Of a stretch of 64,000 nucleotides of DNA, positions 9,822 to 19,121 are shown piece by piece. The DNA is from Vibrio tubiashii (GTDB lineage Bacteria > Pseudomonadota > Gammaproteobacteria > Enterobacterales > Vibrionaceae): assembly GCA_000775715.1 (NCBI GenBank), contig JRWQ01000011.1, positions 434,001-498,000 on the forward strand, written 5' to 3'. A program made the translations under genes and the position numbers. Each line of letters begins with the position of its first letter. Positions within the stretch are counted from its first letter, which is position 1. The notes under the pieces are model-generated. The model worked only from the letters and a program-made list of their open reading frames with translations, did not search any database and was not told the origin of the DNA.

Positions 9822-10388
9822 AAAAGTTTGACGCCGTGACGTAAACTCGACAAGGTTTGAGTGGTAAGATTATTCAGCGAAAGTAGATGAATAATCTGGA
9901 TGTTTAACCCAAATGATATCGCAGCTTCAATCGATTCTAATTTACCTGCGATTAACGAGAAGGTTAGCTTGGACTGTAGGACGCTGCTTCTTAGAGCTGA
10001 GCCTACAATTTAACCAGTTAATGTCTGATCTATTGCATTCGATCGCTCAAAGGATAAGATGAGTAAATCTCAGTTCGAGATACCATAGCGCAGGACTTGC
10101 TATGACTTCTGCAAAGGAATGTCTGTTATTCAGGACATTTTAATGATTTTCAAAATTACCACACCCATTCTAGAGCCTACTGAAGGGTCACCGCACTCTA
10201 ACGTGAACACCTCATTAGTACTATCAATATCATCCTTCTCTTCTGCGTTTTTTCGCATTTTCAGTACCCCTCTGCTGTCTTATTCATTTTCTCGATTTTA
10301 TTTCTCGTATTGACCCTTTTAAACCTCAATACATGCGCCTATATCGGCAAAAAATTAATATAAATTTATAGTCACGGTTTTATAGAAA
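9822..10388. other. Non-coding stretch before the tyrP-like gene
   Basis: No convincing gene in about 570 bp. Visible structure includes a weak long-range stem TGTAGG (9975-9980) / CCTACA (10002-10007) and an ATGTCTG / CAGGACAT hairpin with one bulge (about 10119-10138). A nine-codon frame (MSKSQFEIP) starts at 10059 behind AAAGGATAAG. The open frame at 10119-10313 has no ribosome binding site and odd composition, so it is not called. Confidence 0.4.
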
Positions 10389-11543
10389 ATGAATACAAAA
10401 CTTTTGGGCAGCGCGCTCATTATTTCTGGCACCGCGCTTGGTGCTGGCATGCTTGCAATACCTATGGTTCTAGCTCAATTCGGCTTGTTCTACGGCACAT
10501 TACTTATGCTGCTAATCTGGTTTGGTACCACTTATTCGGCGCTAATTTTGCTTGAAGCAACCGTTAAATCTGGTGGTGGGCTAGGTCTTAACTCCATTGC
10601 ACGTAAAACATTAGGTAAAGGTGGACAACTGGTTTCAAATGCTTTGCTCTACGCGCTACTTATTTGTCTGCTGATGGCGTACATTCTTGGTGCCGCAGAT
10701 CTGCTAGTTAAGGGCGTAAATTTGATAGGCATGGAACTGAGCTTCGTTCAAAGCCAAATACTATTTACTTTGGTCACGGGGGCGGTTGTTGCCTGTGGCA
10801 CAGGCGTAATTGATAAGCTCAATCGCGCGCTCTTCTTAGTAATGATTGCAAGTCTGCTAGTGACATTATTTGTGCTTATCCCTGAGTTTTCAGCAGCAAA
10901 TTTAACTCAGGTGAGCAATCATGATCATCTTGGACTTATTCAAACCAGTGCGGTGCTATTCACCAGCTTCGGTTTTATGGTGGTGATCCCAAGTTTAGTG
11001 TCATACAACGACGGAGCGACAGATAAGCAACTAAGAAACATGGTTATCATAGGCTCAGTCATTCCGCTATTTTGTTACTTATGCTGGTTGTTTGCCGTAG
11101 TCGGAAACTTAGCTCCGGAGCAGTTGAGAGAGTTTGCGAGTGTTTCGGAATTGATAGCAGGCTTTGAACACGATGCTCCTTGGATCGGTAGCGTACTGTC
11201 CGTGTTTACAGGCTTGGCGCTGTTGACCTCTTTCTTTGGTGTTGCGATGTCTTTGTTTCATCAAAATAGCGACGCCTTTAAGCAGAACCGTTTGATTACT
11301 TATGTGATTACCTTTGTTCTGCCATTGGTTGGTGCGATTCTAGCTGCCGATCAGTTCCTCTCTGTACTCGCTTACGCGGGAATCATATTGGTATTTCTTG
11401 CAGTATTTGTTCCGATGGCGATGGTATACAAACTGCGTCTTGCGGGCACATTGGCAGAGCGCTACACCGTGGAGGGGGGGAGTGTGATGATGATGTTTGG
11501 TCTAGGCTTTGGTTTGTTCTTGTTAATGTCACAACTTATCTAG
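10389..11543 (+). CDS. tyrP: Aromatic amino acid permease, TyrP-like
   Basis: A 384-residue inner-membrane proton symporter of the hydroxy/aromatic amino acid permease family, with about eleven hydrophobic helices. The N-terminus LGSALIISGTALGAGMLAIP matches the family signature seen in E. coli TyrP and Mtr. The protein is shorter than E. coli TyrP (403) but complete from the first to the last helix. No clear ribosome binding site or TyrR box was seen upstream. Tyrosine is the likeliest substrate; tryptophan cannot be excluded. A shared terminator separates it from sdaA. Confidence 0.82.
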   Translation: MNTKLLGSALIISGTALGAGMLAIPMVLAQFGLFYGTLLMLLIWFGTTYSALILLEATVKSGGGLGLNSIARKTLGKGGQLVSNALLYALLICLLMAYILGAADLLVKGVNLIGMELSFVQSQILFTLVTGAVVACGTGVIDKLNRALFLVMIASLLVTLFVLIPEFSAANLTQVSNHDHLGLIQTSAVLFTSFGFMVVIPSLVSYNDGATDKQLRNMVIIGSVIPLFCYLCWLFAVVGNLAPEQLREFASVSELIAGFEHDAPWIGSVLSVFTGLALLTSFFGVAMSLFHQNSDAFKQNRLITYVITFVLPLVGAILAADQFLSVLAYAGIILVFLAVFVPMAMVYKLRLAGTLAERYTVEGGSVMMMFGLGFGLFLLMSQLI

Positions 11544-11553
11544 TTTAAGCACT

Positions 11554-11590
11554 AAAAAAGCCCGAACAGAGTAAACTGCTCGGGCTTTTT
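11554..11590. terminator. Bidirectional terminator between tyrP-like gene and sdaA
   Basis: AAAAAAGCCCGA / TCGGGCTTTTT stem with long A and T runs on the two sides, between convergent stop codons. Confidence 0.9.
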
Positions 11591-11610
11591 GCATCTTAAT
11601 ACGTTCGAGG

Positions 11611-12972
11611 TTAGCAGATAACTTTAACCGCTAGACCACCTTGAGAAGTCTCACGGTACTTCGCGTTCATGTCTTTACCTGTCTCTAGCATGGTTTCGAT
11701 AACCTTATCTAGAGAAACGGTAGGAGCAGAAGAACGACGTAGAGCCATGCGAGTAGAGTTAATGGCTTTAACAGCAGCAATACCGTTACGCTCAATACAA
11801 GGAACTTGTACTTGGCCCGCGACAGGGTCACAAGTTAGACCTAAGTTGTGTTCCATTGCAATTTCAGCCGCCATACATACTTGCTCTGGGCTACCACCCA
11901 TAAGCTCAGCAAGGCCAGCCGCTGCCATTGAACATGCCACACCAACTTCACCCTGACAGCCTACTTCAGCGCCAGAGATAGACGCGTTTCGCTTGTAAAG
12001 ACCACCGATTGCGCCAGAAGCGGCAAAGTAACGGATGTAATCTTTTTCCGTCACAGTTTGGATGAACTTGTCGTAGTAAGCCAATACTGCAGGGATGATG
12101 CCACATGCACCGTTTGTTGGTGCAGTTACAACGCGACCACCCGCAGCGTTTTCTTCGTTAACGGCAAAAGCAAACATGTTGACCCAGTCAACTACCGACA
12201 TTGGGTCGTTGGTCGTTTTTTCAGAAGTAAGAAGCTGCTGACGTAGTGCTGCTGCACGGCGAGGCACACGTAGAGGGCCGGGCAAAATACCTTCAGTATT
12301 CATACCGCGATCCATACACTCACGCATGGTCTTCCAAATGTTTGCAAAGTAAGTACGAGATTCTTCGTCAGAATGAAGCGCAGCTTGGTTTTTCATTACC
12401 AACGTGCTGATAGAAAGACCGCTTTGCTTACATTGACCAACGAGCTCTTCAGCCGTAGTGAACTCGTAAGGTGCTCTAACTGGGTTCTCTTCTTCTTTAC
12501 CGAAGTTCTCTTCATCAACGATGAAACCACCGCCGATAGAGTAGTAAGTTTTCGAGTATGCTTTCTCTTCACCAATCCAAGCATGAATTTGCATGCCGTT
12601 TTCGTGAAGTTCAAGGTTAGTAGTATGGAAGTTCATACCACCATCTTTAGGGAACGATACTGTGTGACAGTGCATGCCAACAGGAAGGCGCTCAGTTTCT
12701 TCTACACGAGCGATAAAGCCCGGAATAGAGTCGATATCTACTTTTTCAGGGGTATTGCCAGCAAGACCCATGATGATTGCGATATCTGTGTGGTGACCTT
12801 TCCCTGTCAGTGATAGTGATCCATATACGTCGACGGTAATTTTAGTGATGTCGCGCAATTTTCCCATTGAACGTAAATCATCAATAAATTCTTTACCTGC
12901 CTTCATTGGGCCTACAGTGTGAGAACTAGAAGGGCCAACGCCGATTTTATAGATATCAAAAACACTAATCAT
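11611..12972 (-). CDS. sdaA: L-serine ammonia-lyase (iron-sulfur serine deaminase)
   Basis: Converts L-serine to pyruvate and ammonia using a [4Fe-4S] cluster. At 453 residues it has the length of E. coli SdaA/SdaB, and the N-terminus [19 protein letters not shown] is the family signature. Candidate cluster cysteines are C339, C347, C381 and C392 in the C-terminal catalytic domain ([25 protein letters not shown]). GAGG lies before the ATG. It follows sdaC by 93 bp with a hairpin between them, so import and deamination of serine are probably coupled. Confidence 0.95.
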   Translation of the reverse strand: MISVFDIYKIGVGPSSSHTVGPMKAGKEFIDDLRSMGKLRDITKITVDVYGSLSLTGKGHHTDIAIIMGLAGNTPEKVDIDSIPGFIARVEETERLPVGMHCHTVSFPKDGGMNFHTTNLELHENGMQIHAWIGEEKAYSKTYYSIGGGFIVDEENFGKEEENPVRAPYEFTTAEELVGQCKQSGLSISTLVMKNQAALHSDEESRTYFANIWKTMRECMDRGMNTEGILPGPLRVPRRAAALRQQLLTSEKTTNDPMSVVDWVNMFAFAVNEENAAGGRVVTAPTNGACGIIPAVLAYYDKFIQTVTEKDYIRYFAASGAIGGLYKRNASISGAEVGCQGEVGVACSMAAAGLAELMGGSPEQVCMAAEIAMEHNLGLTCDPVAGQVQVPCIERNGIAAVKAINSTRMALRRSSAPTVSLDKVIETMLETGKDMNAKYRETSQGGLAVKVIC

Positions 12973-12989
12973 ATCGATTACCTCAGAAC

Positions 12990-13016
12990 AAAGCCTCCCA
13001 GGGGAAGGGAGGCTTT
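12990..13016. terminator. Intercistronic hairpin between sdaC and sdaA
   Basis: AAAGCCTCCC / GGGAGGCTTT stem. On the transcribed minus strand it is followed only by TTTGTT, so it is probably a leaky terminator or processing site that lowers sdaA relative to sdaC. On the plus strand it is followed by six T and would block antisense transcription. Confidence 0.6.
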
Positions 13017-13065
13017 TTTATTATCGTTATACTTTTGATTTAATCATGCTTATTACAAGCAAAGA

Positions 13066-14319
13066 TTAAAGAGCGCCGTAGATTACAGAAGTAATGGCTG
13101 CGATACCACAGATTGCTGTGAAAATCTGTACAGGTGCAGAAGTTTTGTACTTCGCCATCGCAGGAACTTTTTGCATTGCAAACACAGGCATTAGGAACAG
13201 GATAGCCGCGATCATTGGCGCGCCCATTGTTTCAATCATGCCTAGGATGCTTGGGTTAACGATAGCGACAATCCAAGTAGTGATAACGATGAATAGTAGA
13301 GAGCCTTTTTCGATCTTGCTTACTGGTGTTTCAGAGCGAGATTTAACTAGACCAACTAGACCTTCATGAGCACCTAGGAAGTGACCAAAGTAGCTTGAAG
13401 TAATCGCAGCGAAAGCAACCAGTGGCCCCATGTAAGAGATAAGCGGAGATTCGTGAACGTTCGCTAGGTAAGAAAGAACAGAGATGTTTTGCTCTTTAGC
13501 CATTGCGAGTTGCTCTGGAGATAGAGAAAGCACTACAGAGAACACGAAGAACATTACGAAGCCCATTAGCATCATTGCTGCACCACCAGTGATAGCGTCA
13601 GTCTTTTTAACTGCGTCGTCACCATAAACGCGGCGTTGCTCTTTAGAGAACTGAGAGATTACCGGGCTGTGGTTGAATGAGAACACGATGATTGGAATTG
13701 CTAGCCAAACGATAGAAGGCATAGCTGCCCAGTCAGGTGCTACTGACATCATTGAGCCGTTCCAGTCTGGGATTAGGTAGAAAGAAAGTGCTAGCAAGAT
13801 GAACACTAGTGGGTATACCAGTGCTGATGTTGCTTTAAGCATCAGTTCTTTACCGAACACCACGCCCGCAGTCATTGCCGCGATTAGGGCACCCGATAGT
13901 AACCAGCGTGGAATAGACTCCATGCCCATCTGGTTTACTAGGAATGAATCAACTGTGTTTGTGATACCAACACCGTAAATAAGAACGATTGGGTAGATAG
14001 CGAAGAAGTAAGCGAAAGTGATGATGTTTGCGCCAGTCTTACCAAAGTGCTCTTCTACTGTATCAGTAATATCAGCTTCAGGGTTTTTCGCCGAGAGAAC
14101 AAATCGAGCGAGAGATTTGTGTGCGAACCACGTCATGGGTGCCGCGATTAGAGCAAGGATAACTAATGGCCAAAAACCGCCAGCACCTGCTTTGATTGGA
14201 AGGAAAAGTACGCCAGCACCTACCGCTGTACCGAAAAGCGACAGACACCAGGTGAAATCCTTGTAAGTAAACTTACCAGAGGATTGTGCGGTAGAAACCG
14301 CAGAAGTAGTAGTATTCAT
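13066..14319 (-). CDS. sdaC: Serine/proton symporter
   Basis: A 417-residue inner-membrane amino acid transporter of the HAAAP family with about eleven hydrophobic helices. The start of helix 1 (WCLSLFGTAVGAGVLFLPI) matches E. coli SdaC/DlsT, which imports L-serine. Length is close to E. coli SdaC (429). Its position directly upstream of sdaA supports serine as the substrate. A 290-bp upstream region leaves room for a regulated promoter; no operator could be assigned with confidence. Confidence 0.9.
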   Translation of the reverse strand: MNTTTSAVSTAQSSGKFTYKDFTWCLSLFGTAVGAGVLFLPIKAGAGGFWPLVILALIAAPMTWFAHKSLARFVLSAKNPEADITDTVEEHFGKTGANIITFAYFFAIYPIVLIYGVGITNTVDSFLVNQMGMESIPRWLLSGALIAAMTAGVVFGKELMLKATSALVYPLVFILLALSFYLIPDWNGSMMSVAPDWAAMPSIVWLAIPIIVFSFNHSPVISQFSKEQRRVYGDDAVKKTDAITGGAAMMLMGFVMFFVFSVVLSLSPEQLAMAKEQNISVLSYLANVHESPLISYMGPLVAFAAITSSYFGHFLGAHEGLVGLVKSRSETPVSKIEKGSLLFIVITTWIVAIVNPSILGMIETMGAPMIAAILFLMPVFAMQKVPAMAKYKTSAPVQIFTAICGIAAITSVIYGAL

Positions 14320-14609
14320 TTTGTGATACTCATTTTTGGGAACAGGAAATAAGTCGGGGCCTATTTTGCATAAAAATGTTTCACAAAAACTAGATCTAAA
14401 TCATGATTTGATTCAAGTGCTGTAGTGTTCAACTCAAAACAGGTTTTTGTTCACGAATTTGATGTGCTACAGGTGATTTATGCTAATCCATTACATTAGT
14501 AAAACTAATGTTGTTGCTATTTTGTATTATCTTTGTCGCAGGAAACCGTTTGCTTTATTGATAAGTAATTTAACTAATGTGAACAATGATGTAGGTGAAC
14601 GTTATACGG

Positions 14610-15251
14610 TTAGTCTTGGAGCATGATATGGCTTTGCATTGCTTGAATAATTTGCGCTGTCATACCCCAAATAAAATGAGACTGGTATGATAGGCCGAAA
14701 ATACGATGTGAGTCGTTATTAATTTTAAAACTCTGGCTATGCAGTTTACTCTTGTCTAATACAATCGATGCGGGTACTTCAAACGCCTCATCCACTTCAT
14801 TTTTATCGATGCGAGTTTGGTAGTCAGGTGATATGAATGCCAAAAATGGCGTCACAGTAAATCGACTGATTGTTACCAGCTCTGGCATCTGGCCAAAAAT
14901 TTCAATTTTATTTTTTTCAATCCCGACCTCTTCATAGGTTTCCCGTATTGCCGTATCAGCCAAAGTCCGATCTGAAGTTTCTAATTTCCCTCCTGGAAAA
15001 CTGACTTGGCCGGGGTGATGCTTGAGATGTTTCGCTCGGCGAGTAAAAAGCACGTTGATTCCGTTATCACGCTCGATAAAACCAATTAAAACTGACGCCT
15101 TACGTAGTTTGTCTCGCTTTAAGTGGGCAACGCGATTGAGTGCGCCGTGGTGGTAGTCGACGGTTTGGTGCATTTGAAATTGTTGAATCAATTGTTTTTT
15201 ATCTATTAGTGACAATATGTTAGCTCCTATATCTATTTGAAAATAATTCAT
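14610..15251 (-). CDS. nudL: Nudix hydrolase, CoA pyrophosphatase type
   Basis: A 213-residue protein with the CoA-pyrophosphatase pattern LFTRRAKHLKHHPGQVSFPG directly before a full Nudix box (GGKLETSD, then AIRETYEEVGI). E. coli YeaB/NudL has the same build and is predicted to cleave CoA and its derivatives. An ATG at 15305 would add 18 codons but would overlap the start of the divergent H-NOX gene exactly, so the start at 15251 is preferred. The ribosome binding site is weak. Confidence 0.82.
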   Translation of the reverse strand: MNYFQIDIGANILSLIDKKQLIQQFQMHQTVDYHHGALNRVAHLKRDKLRKASVLIGFIERDNGINVLFTRRAKHLKHHPGQVSFPGGKLETSDRTLADTAIRETYEEVGIEKNKIEIFGQMPELVTISRFTVTPFLAFISPDYQTRIDKNEVDEAFEVPASIVLDKSKLHSQSFKINNDSHRIFGLSYQSHFIWGMTAQIIQAMQSHIMLQD

Positions 15252-15304
15252 TCTTGAACCATGCTTTGTAGTAACTAGTTTTATGCAAGGGTAGCACCGC
15301 GCCA

Positions 15305-15847
15305 ATGAAAGGAATTATCTTCACTGAATTTATGGACCTCGTAGAGCAGAAATTTGGTCTAGAAGTTCTTGATAGCATACTGTCTAGTGCAGACGATAAA
15401 GGCGTATACACGGCAGTGGGAAGCTATGATCACCGTGATCTAGTGAAACTGATTATTGAGCTAAGCAAACAATCCGGTATCCCTCCAGAGGAGCTACAAC
15501 GCGTATTTGGTCAAGTTGTTTTTAGGAATCTTTATAACACTTTACCAGATAATAGTAGTCTACAAGCGTGTAGAACGTCGTTTCAATTTGTCAAACTAGT
15601 GGAAGATTACATCCACATAGAGGTCAAAAAACTCTATCCAGAAGCAAACCCGCCTTCGTTTGAGTTTGTGTCTGATTCTGAGACTGAGATGGTATTTGAT
15701 TATGTGAGTGCGCGCTGTATGTCTCACGTATGCTTTGGCTTGCTAGAAGGCTGCGCCACATTTTTTAATGAAGAGTTATCCTTATCAATGAATAACCTGG
15801 CTTCAGATGGAAGTAGGGTTCGTTTTACAGTTAATTTGGTAGGGTAG
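15305..15847 (+). CDS. H-NOX haem nitric oxide sensor
   Basis: A 180-residue cytoplasmic haem protein that binds nitric oxide. It starts MKGIIFTEFMDLV, the family signature. The proximal haem ligand is H104 (EDYIHIEV), and the YxSxR motif that holds the haem propionates is complete (Y133, S135, R137). The histidine kinase begins six bases after the stop, so the two are one transcription unit. In Vibrio harveyi such a pair (H-NOX/HqsK) feeds NO information into the quorum-sensing phosphorelay; the same role here is inferred from the pairing. Confidence 0.93.
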   Translation: MKGIIFTEFMDLVEQKFGLEVLDSILSSADDKGVYTAVGSYDHRDLVKLIIELSKQSGIPPEELQRVFGQVVFRNLYNTLPDNSSLQACRTSFQFVKLVEDYIHIEVKKLYPEANPPSFEFVSDSETEMVFDYVSARCMSHVCFGLLEGCATFFNEELSLSMNNLASDGSRVRFTVNLVG

Positions 15848-15852
15848 AGTGG

Positions 15853-17550
15853 ATGGCAAATGAATCAGCCCTTGAGCGAAAGTTAGCGCGAGAGGTTGCC
15901 GCAAGAAAGGAGGCAGAGGCTTTACTTGAGAGAAAAAGCCTTGAACTCTACGAAGCTAATCAACAATTGCAGTTGGTACTTAGCCAGCTTAAGCGTCAAA
16001 ATCTTCAGGACTTGAACAAGCTAAAGTTTGAGCAGGAAATCAATGAAGCTCTGATTCACTTTGGCCGTGCGTTTCTAAGTCGCACCTTGGATGATGGATT
16101 GATTTCAAGCTTGTTAGAGCGTTTAGAGTCTTCGTCTGCTCTGGAAAAAGCCCATTTATTAATTGAACCTAATCTTCTTTCCAGCGTTGTAAACGTGGAA
16201 TTTGGTACTCACTTGCAAAGTGACCTTTCAAAAGTCAAACCTTACGCAGTATGGGAGGCTCATCTTTTAAAACTCCCCATTGAAGTTGATCATCAGGTTG
16301 TCGGCGAACTTGCGGTTTTAGTTAACGAAGAGGGCATGAGTCGCGACTTTATCACTAGTCAGATGTTGTTGGTTGGTGAGTTACTTTGCAGTGCATTAAG
16401 TCGTCAAATTATCGTCAATAGGCACCTTGATGCACGTGCGCGCGCTGAAGAATCAGAGCGTTCAACTAAAGAGTTTGTGGCGATGATTAACCATGAGCTC
16501 AGAACCCCGTTAAATGGCCTCTTAGGAAGTGCAGAGCTTCTGGAAAGTACATCGCTTGATGAAGAGCAGCGCACGCTTTTGGCGAACTTAACACACTCTG
16601 GCGATCTTCTTCGCCATATCATCAACGATATTCTTGATTTTAGTAAAATGAGTGCAGGGATGATGGAGTTGATTCCTTCCCACTTTCAGTGGGCCGACCT
16701 GCGAGACATGGTTACAGGAATCTTCGAGCCGAAGGCCCGTGAAAAGGGAATCGCCTTTACTATTGAAGAGTGTGGGGATTTGCCTTGTGGTTTTATTGGT
16801 GACTTTGAGCGGCTAGGGCAAATATTGATCAATCTGGTTGGTAATGCGGTTAAATTTACCGCGGAAGGTTCGGTGTTATTGACTACTCGTTGGCGAGATG
16901 GCCATCTACATATCTCTGTACTTGACACAGGTATCGGAATTGCGCAACAAGCTCAAAAAGAACTGTTTACGCCGTTTGTCCAAGCAGATAGAACCGCGAA
17001 GCGTAATTTTGAAGGAACTGGCTTAGGCTTAGCCATCTGTAAGAATCTGATTGAACTTATGTCAGGAACTATAGAGCTTAAAAGTGAAGTCGGTAAAGGC
17101 AGCTGTTTTGATATTGTCATTCCTTTGAAAACAACGGCTAAAGTGGGGGCAAGCAGTACACGTTCAGAAAGTGATGGTGATCTAAAGGCCTTTGAGCAAC
17201 TGTCAATTTTAGTTGTTGATGACATTAGAATGAACCAAGTCATTATCAACCAAATGCTGAAGAAGATGTCGATCTCTCCGGATATCGCGAGCAATGGCGT
17301 CGAAGCGATAAAAGCTATCTCAGACAATAGTTACGATTTGATCTTTATGGATTGTCGCATGCCGGAAATGGATGGCTTTGAGGCCACGGCATATCTGCGT
17401 GAACAGGAATATCGATTGCCGGTAATCGCTCTTACTGCGGGAACAACGCTAGAAGAGCGCGAGAAGTGCATTCAGTGCGGAATGGATGATATCTTAACTA
17501 AGCCCTATACGGCTAAAGACCTCAGACTTATGATAGAAAAATGGGCCTAA
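15853..17550 (+). CDS. H-NOX-associated hybrid sensor histidine kinase (HqsK-like)
   Basis: A 565-residue cytoplasmic kinase with no membrane segment. It has an N-terminal coiled coil (about 5-60), a GAF-like region (65-190) and a HisKA domain with H214 in NHELRTPLNG. The HATPase follows with its N box (ILINLVGNAVKF) and G boxes (DTGIGIAQQ, GTGLGLAICK). A receiver (about 450-562) has D456/D457, phosphoacceptor D500 (FMDCRMPEMDGFEA) and K550. Its sensory input is most likely the H-NOX protein encoded just upstream. The receiver would pass phosphate to a histidine phosphotransfer protein, LuxU in the V. harveyi model. All catalytic residues are present. Confidence 0.9.
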   Translation: MANESALERKLAREVAARKEAEALLERKSLELYEANQQLQLVLSQLKRQNLQDLNKLKFEQEINEALIHFGRAFLSRTLDDGLISSLLERLESSSALEKAHLLIEPNLLSSVVNVEFGTHLQSDLSKVKPYAVWEAHLLKLPIEVDHQVVGELAVLVNEEGMSRDFITSQMLLVGELLCSALSRQIIVNRHLDARARAEESERSTKEFVAMINHELRTPLNGLLGSAELLESTSLDEEQRTLLANLTHSGDLLRHIINDILDFSKMSAGMMELIPSHFQWADLRDMVTGIFEPKAREKGIAFTIEECGDLPCGFIGDFERLGQILINLVGNAVKFTAEGSVLLTTRWRDGHLHISVLDTGIGIAQQAQKELFTPFVQADRTAKRNFEGTGLGLAICKNLIELMSGTIELKSEVGKGSCFDIVIPLKTTAKVGASSTRSESDGDLKAFEQLSILVVDDIRMNQVIINQMLKKMSISPDIASNGVEAIKAISDNSYDLIFMDCRMPEMDGFEATAYLREQEYRLPVIALTAGTTLEEREKCIQCGMDDILTKPYTAKDLRLMIEKWA

Positions 17551-17584
17551 CGCTCACATCAGACCCATATTAAAACAGAGTTGG

Positions 17585-18952
17585 TTACTGAGTTAGGACG
17601 GGTAATATCCGGCTCAGTTTATCGAGTGTCTCTTGATACTCTGCATCGCATTGACTGTCAGCGACTAGACCGCCTCCCGCCCAAACGTGTATAGCGCCTT
17701 GTTCTGCTACTAGGGTACGAATGGTAATGCTGGTGTCCATATTACCATGACGACTGATATAACCGATGCTGCCACAGTACGCGCTGCGTCGGTGTGGTTC
17801 TAACTCCTCAATGATTTCCATTGCGCGCACTTTTGGAGCACCAGTAATCGATCCACCAGGGAAAGAGGCTTTGAGAAGATCGGTTGCATTATGCTGTTGA
17901 TCGAGTTCTGCACAAACGGTACTGACAAGGTGATGTACCGCAGGGAAGCTCTCTATATCGAACAGCTTAGGAACATGGACTGTACCAGGCTTAGCAACGC
18001 GGCCAATGTCGTTCCTTAGTAGGTCAACAATCATCAGATTTTCGGCTTGATCTTTTTCAGCATTCGCTAGGTCATACGCCGCTTGCGCGTCAGTGTGTGG
18101 ATCGCTGCTTCTAGGACGTGTACCCTTAATTGGCTTAGTCTCGATTTTTTTGTCTTTTAGCTGCAGAAAACGCTCTGGAGAAACGCTTAGGATTGCACCT
18201 ATGTCAGTGCGAATAAATGCGGAAAATGGACCTTGGTTCACCTGTTCGAGCTTCTGATAAGCATCCCATTCACTGCCTTGGTACGAGGCGCTAAAACGTT
18301 GTGCTAAGTTGATCTGATAGCAGTCGCCTGAGCGAATGTATTCTTCAACTTGAGCGAACTTCTCACTATAGCTTTGCTTAGTCATATTTGAACGCCAGTC
18401 GCTAGTTAGATAAAACTGAGCTGAGCTTTGTTTTTGCTGCGAGCAGATCCATTGCCATTTCTGTTCGACGTCAATGCCGACAACAAACGCTGCTTGCTCT
18501 TGATGGTCAACGATCAACGCCCACTCATATAGACCAATCGCCATATCGGGTGTTTTAAGGTCATTGCTGGCGATCGTAGGGATGCGTTCTACGTGGCGTC
18601 CCAAGTCATAGGCAAAGTACCCAAGCGCGCCACCCACAAATGGTAGCTCACCTGAATAGTCAATGTGGGGAAGTAACTCCGCCTGTAAACGGTTTAGAAC
18701 ATCGAAGGGGTTTTCATTCGATGCCTCCTTGTTATTGCCTTTGACTATGTAACTTGTGTCACCAATGGTGCTTATCGTCGCAATAGGTTGACTAACTAGA
18801 ACATCAAATCGGCTGTCTGCATGAGTCCTAGTAGGCGAGCGCAACAACATAGACCAAGGCTGGTTCTGGATCGACGAAAAAAGCTGCGTCGCTAGGTCGG
18901 GTTTGTAAGGAATCGATTTGATTTCTAAGCAATTTGGCTTGATGTTATTCAT
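17585..18952 (-). CDS. pabB: Aminodeoxychorismate synthase component I
   Basis: With PabA, turns chorismate and glutamine into aminodeoxychorismate for 4-aminobenzoate and folate. The chorismate-binding domain fills the C-terminal half, with the conserved stretches SPERFLQLKDKKIETKPIKG, FPGGSITGAPKVRAMEIIEE and AYCGSIGYISRHG. The start at 18952 gives 455 residues, near E. coli PabB (453). An ATG at 18988 would add twelve residues; neither start has a clear ribosome binding site. The gene is divergent from fumA and shares with it a region containing a PurR-like palindrome. TrpE/MenF paralogs are less likely from the IKGTRPR motif and the length. Confidence 0.9.
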   Translation of the reverse strand: MNNIKPNCLEIKSIPYKPDLATQLFSSIQNQPWSMLLRSPTRTHADSRFDVLVSQPIATISTIGDTSYIVKGNNKEASNENPFDVLNRLQAELLPHIDYSGELPFVGGALGYFAYDLGRHVERIPTIASNDLKTPDMAIGLYEWALIVDHQEQAAFVVGIDVEQKWQWICSQQKQSSAQFYLTSDWRSNMTKQSYSEKFAQVEEYIRSGDCYQINLAQRFSASYQGSEWDAYQKLEQVNQGPFSAFIRTDIGAILSVSPERFLQLKDKKIETKPIKGTRPRSSDPHTDAQAAYDLANAEKDQAENLMIVDLLRNDIGRVAKPGTVHVPKLFDIESFPAVHHLVSTVCAELDQQHNATDLLKASFPGGSITGAPKVRAMEIIEELEPHRRSAYCGSIGYISRHGNMDTSITIRTLVAEQGAIHVWAGGGLVADSQCDAEYQETLDKLSRILPVLTQ

Positions 18953-19065
18953 TTGTGTAATTTGTGACAAAGAGATCATTGATTGCATGGCGTGTTGAGG
19001 AAAGCAAGAGTATCATAATGACGACAACGGTCGCTACACCAGTGTTTTGCAAATAGATAATAAGC

Positions 19066-19081
19066 AAGCAAACGTTTGTGT
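19066..19081. promoter_or_regulatory. PurR-like operator between pabB and fumA
   Basis: AAGCAAACGTTTGTGT matches the PurR consensus ACGCAAACGTTTGCGT at 14 of 16 positions and has the central palindrome CAAACGTTTG. It lies 113 bp upstream of the pabB start and 40 bp upstream of the fumA start. Another LacI-family regulator could bind it. Confidence 0.45.
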
Positions 19082-19121
19082 TCGACTGCAAAAAGGAAGC
19101 ATAAATATAACGAGGCATGCA

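Noticed and set aside
10119..10313. 64-codon open frame upstream of the tyrP-like gene
   Set aside because: No ribosome binding site and serine/phenylalanine/threonine-rich composition unlike a real protein; it lies in AT-rich non-coding DNA.
12373..12813. 146-codon plus-strand frame inside sdaA
   Set aside because: It lies fully opposite a conserved enzyme gene, has no ribosome binding site, and its translation resembles no protein.
14555..14575. LuxR/HapR-like half-site TTATTGATAA upstream of sdaC
   Set aside because: Only the left half matches the quorum-sensing consensus and it is over 230 bp from the gene.
17542..17569. Terminator between the H-NOX kinase gene and pabB
   Set aside because: The GGGCCT / AGACCC pairing is short and mismatched and no T-run follows directly.
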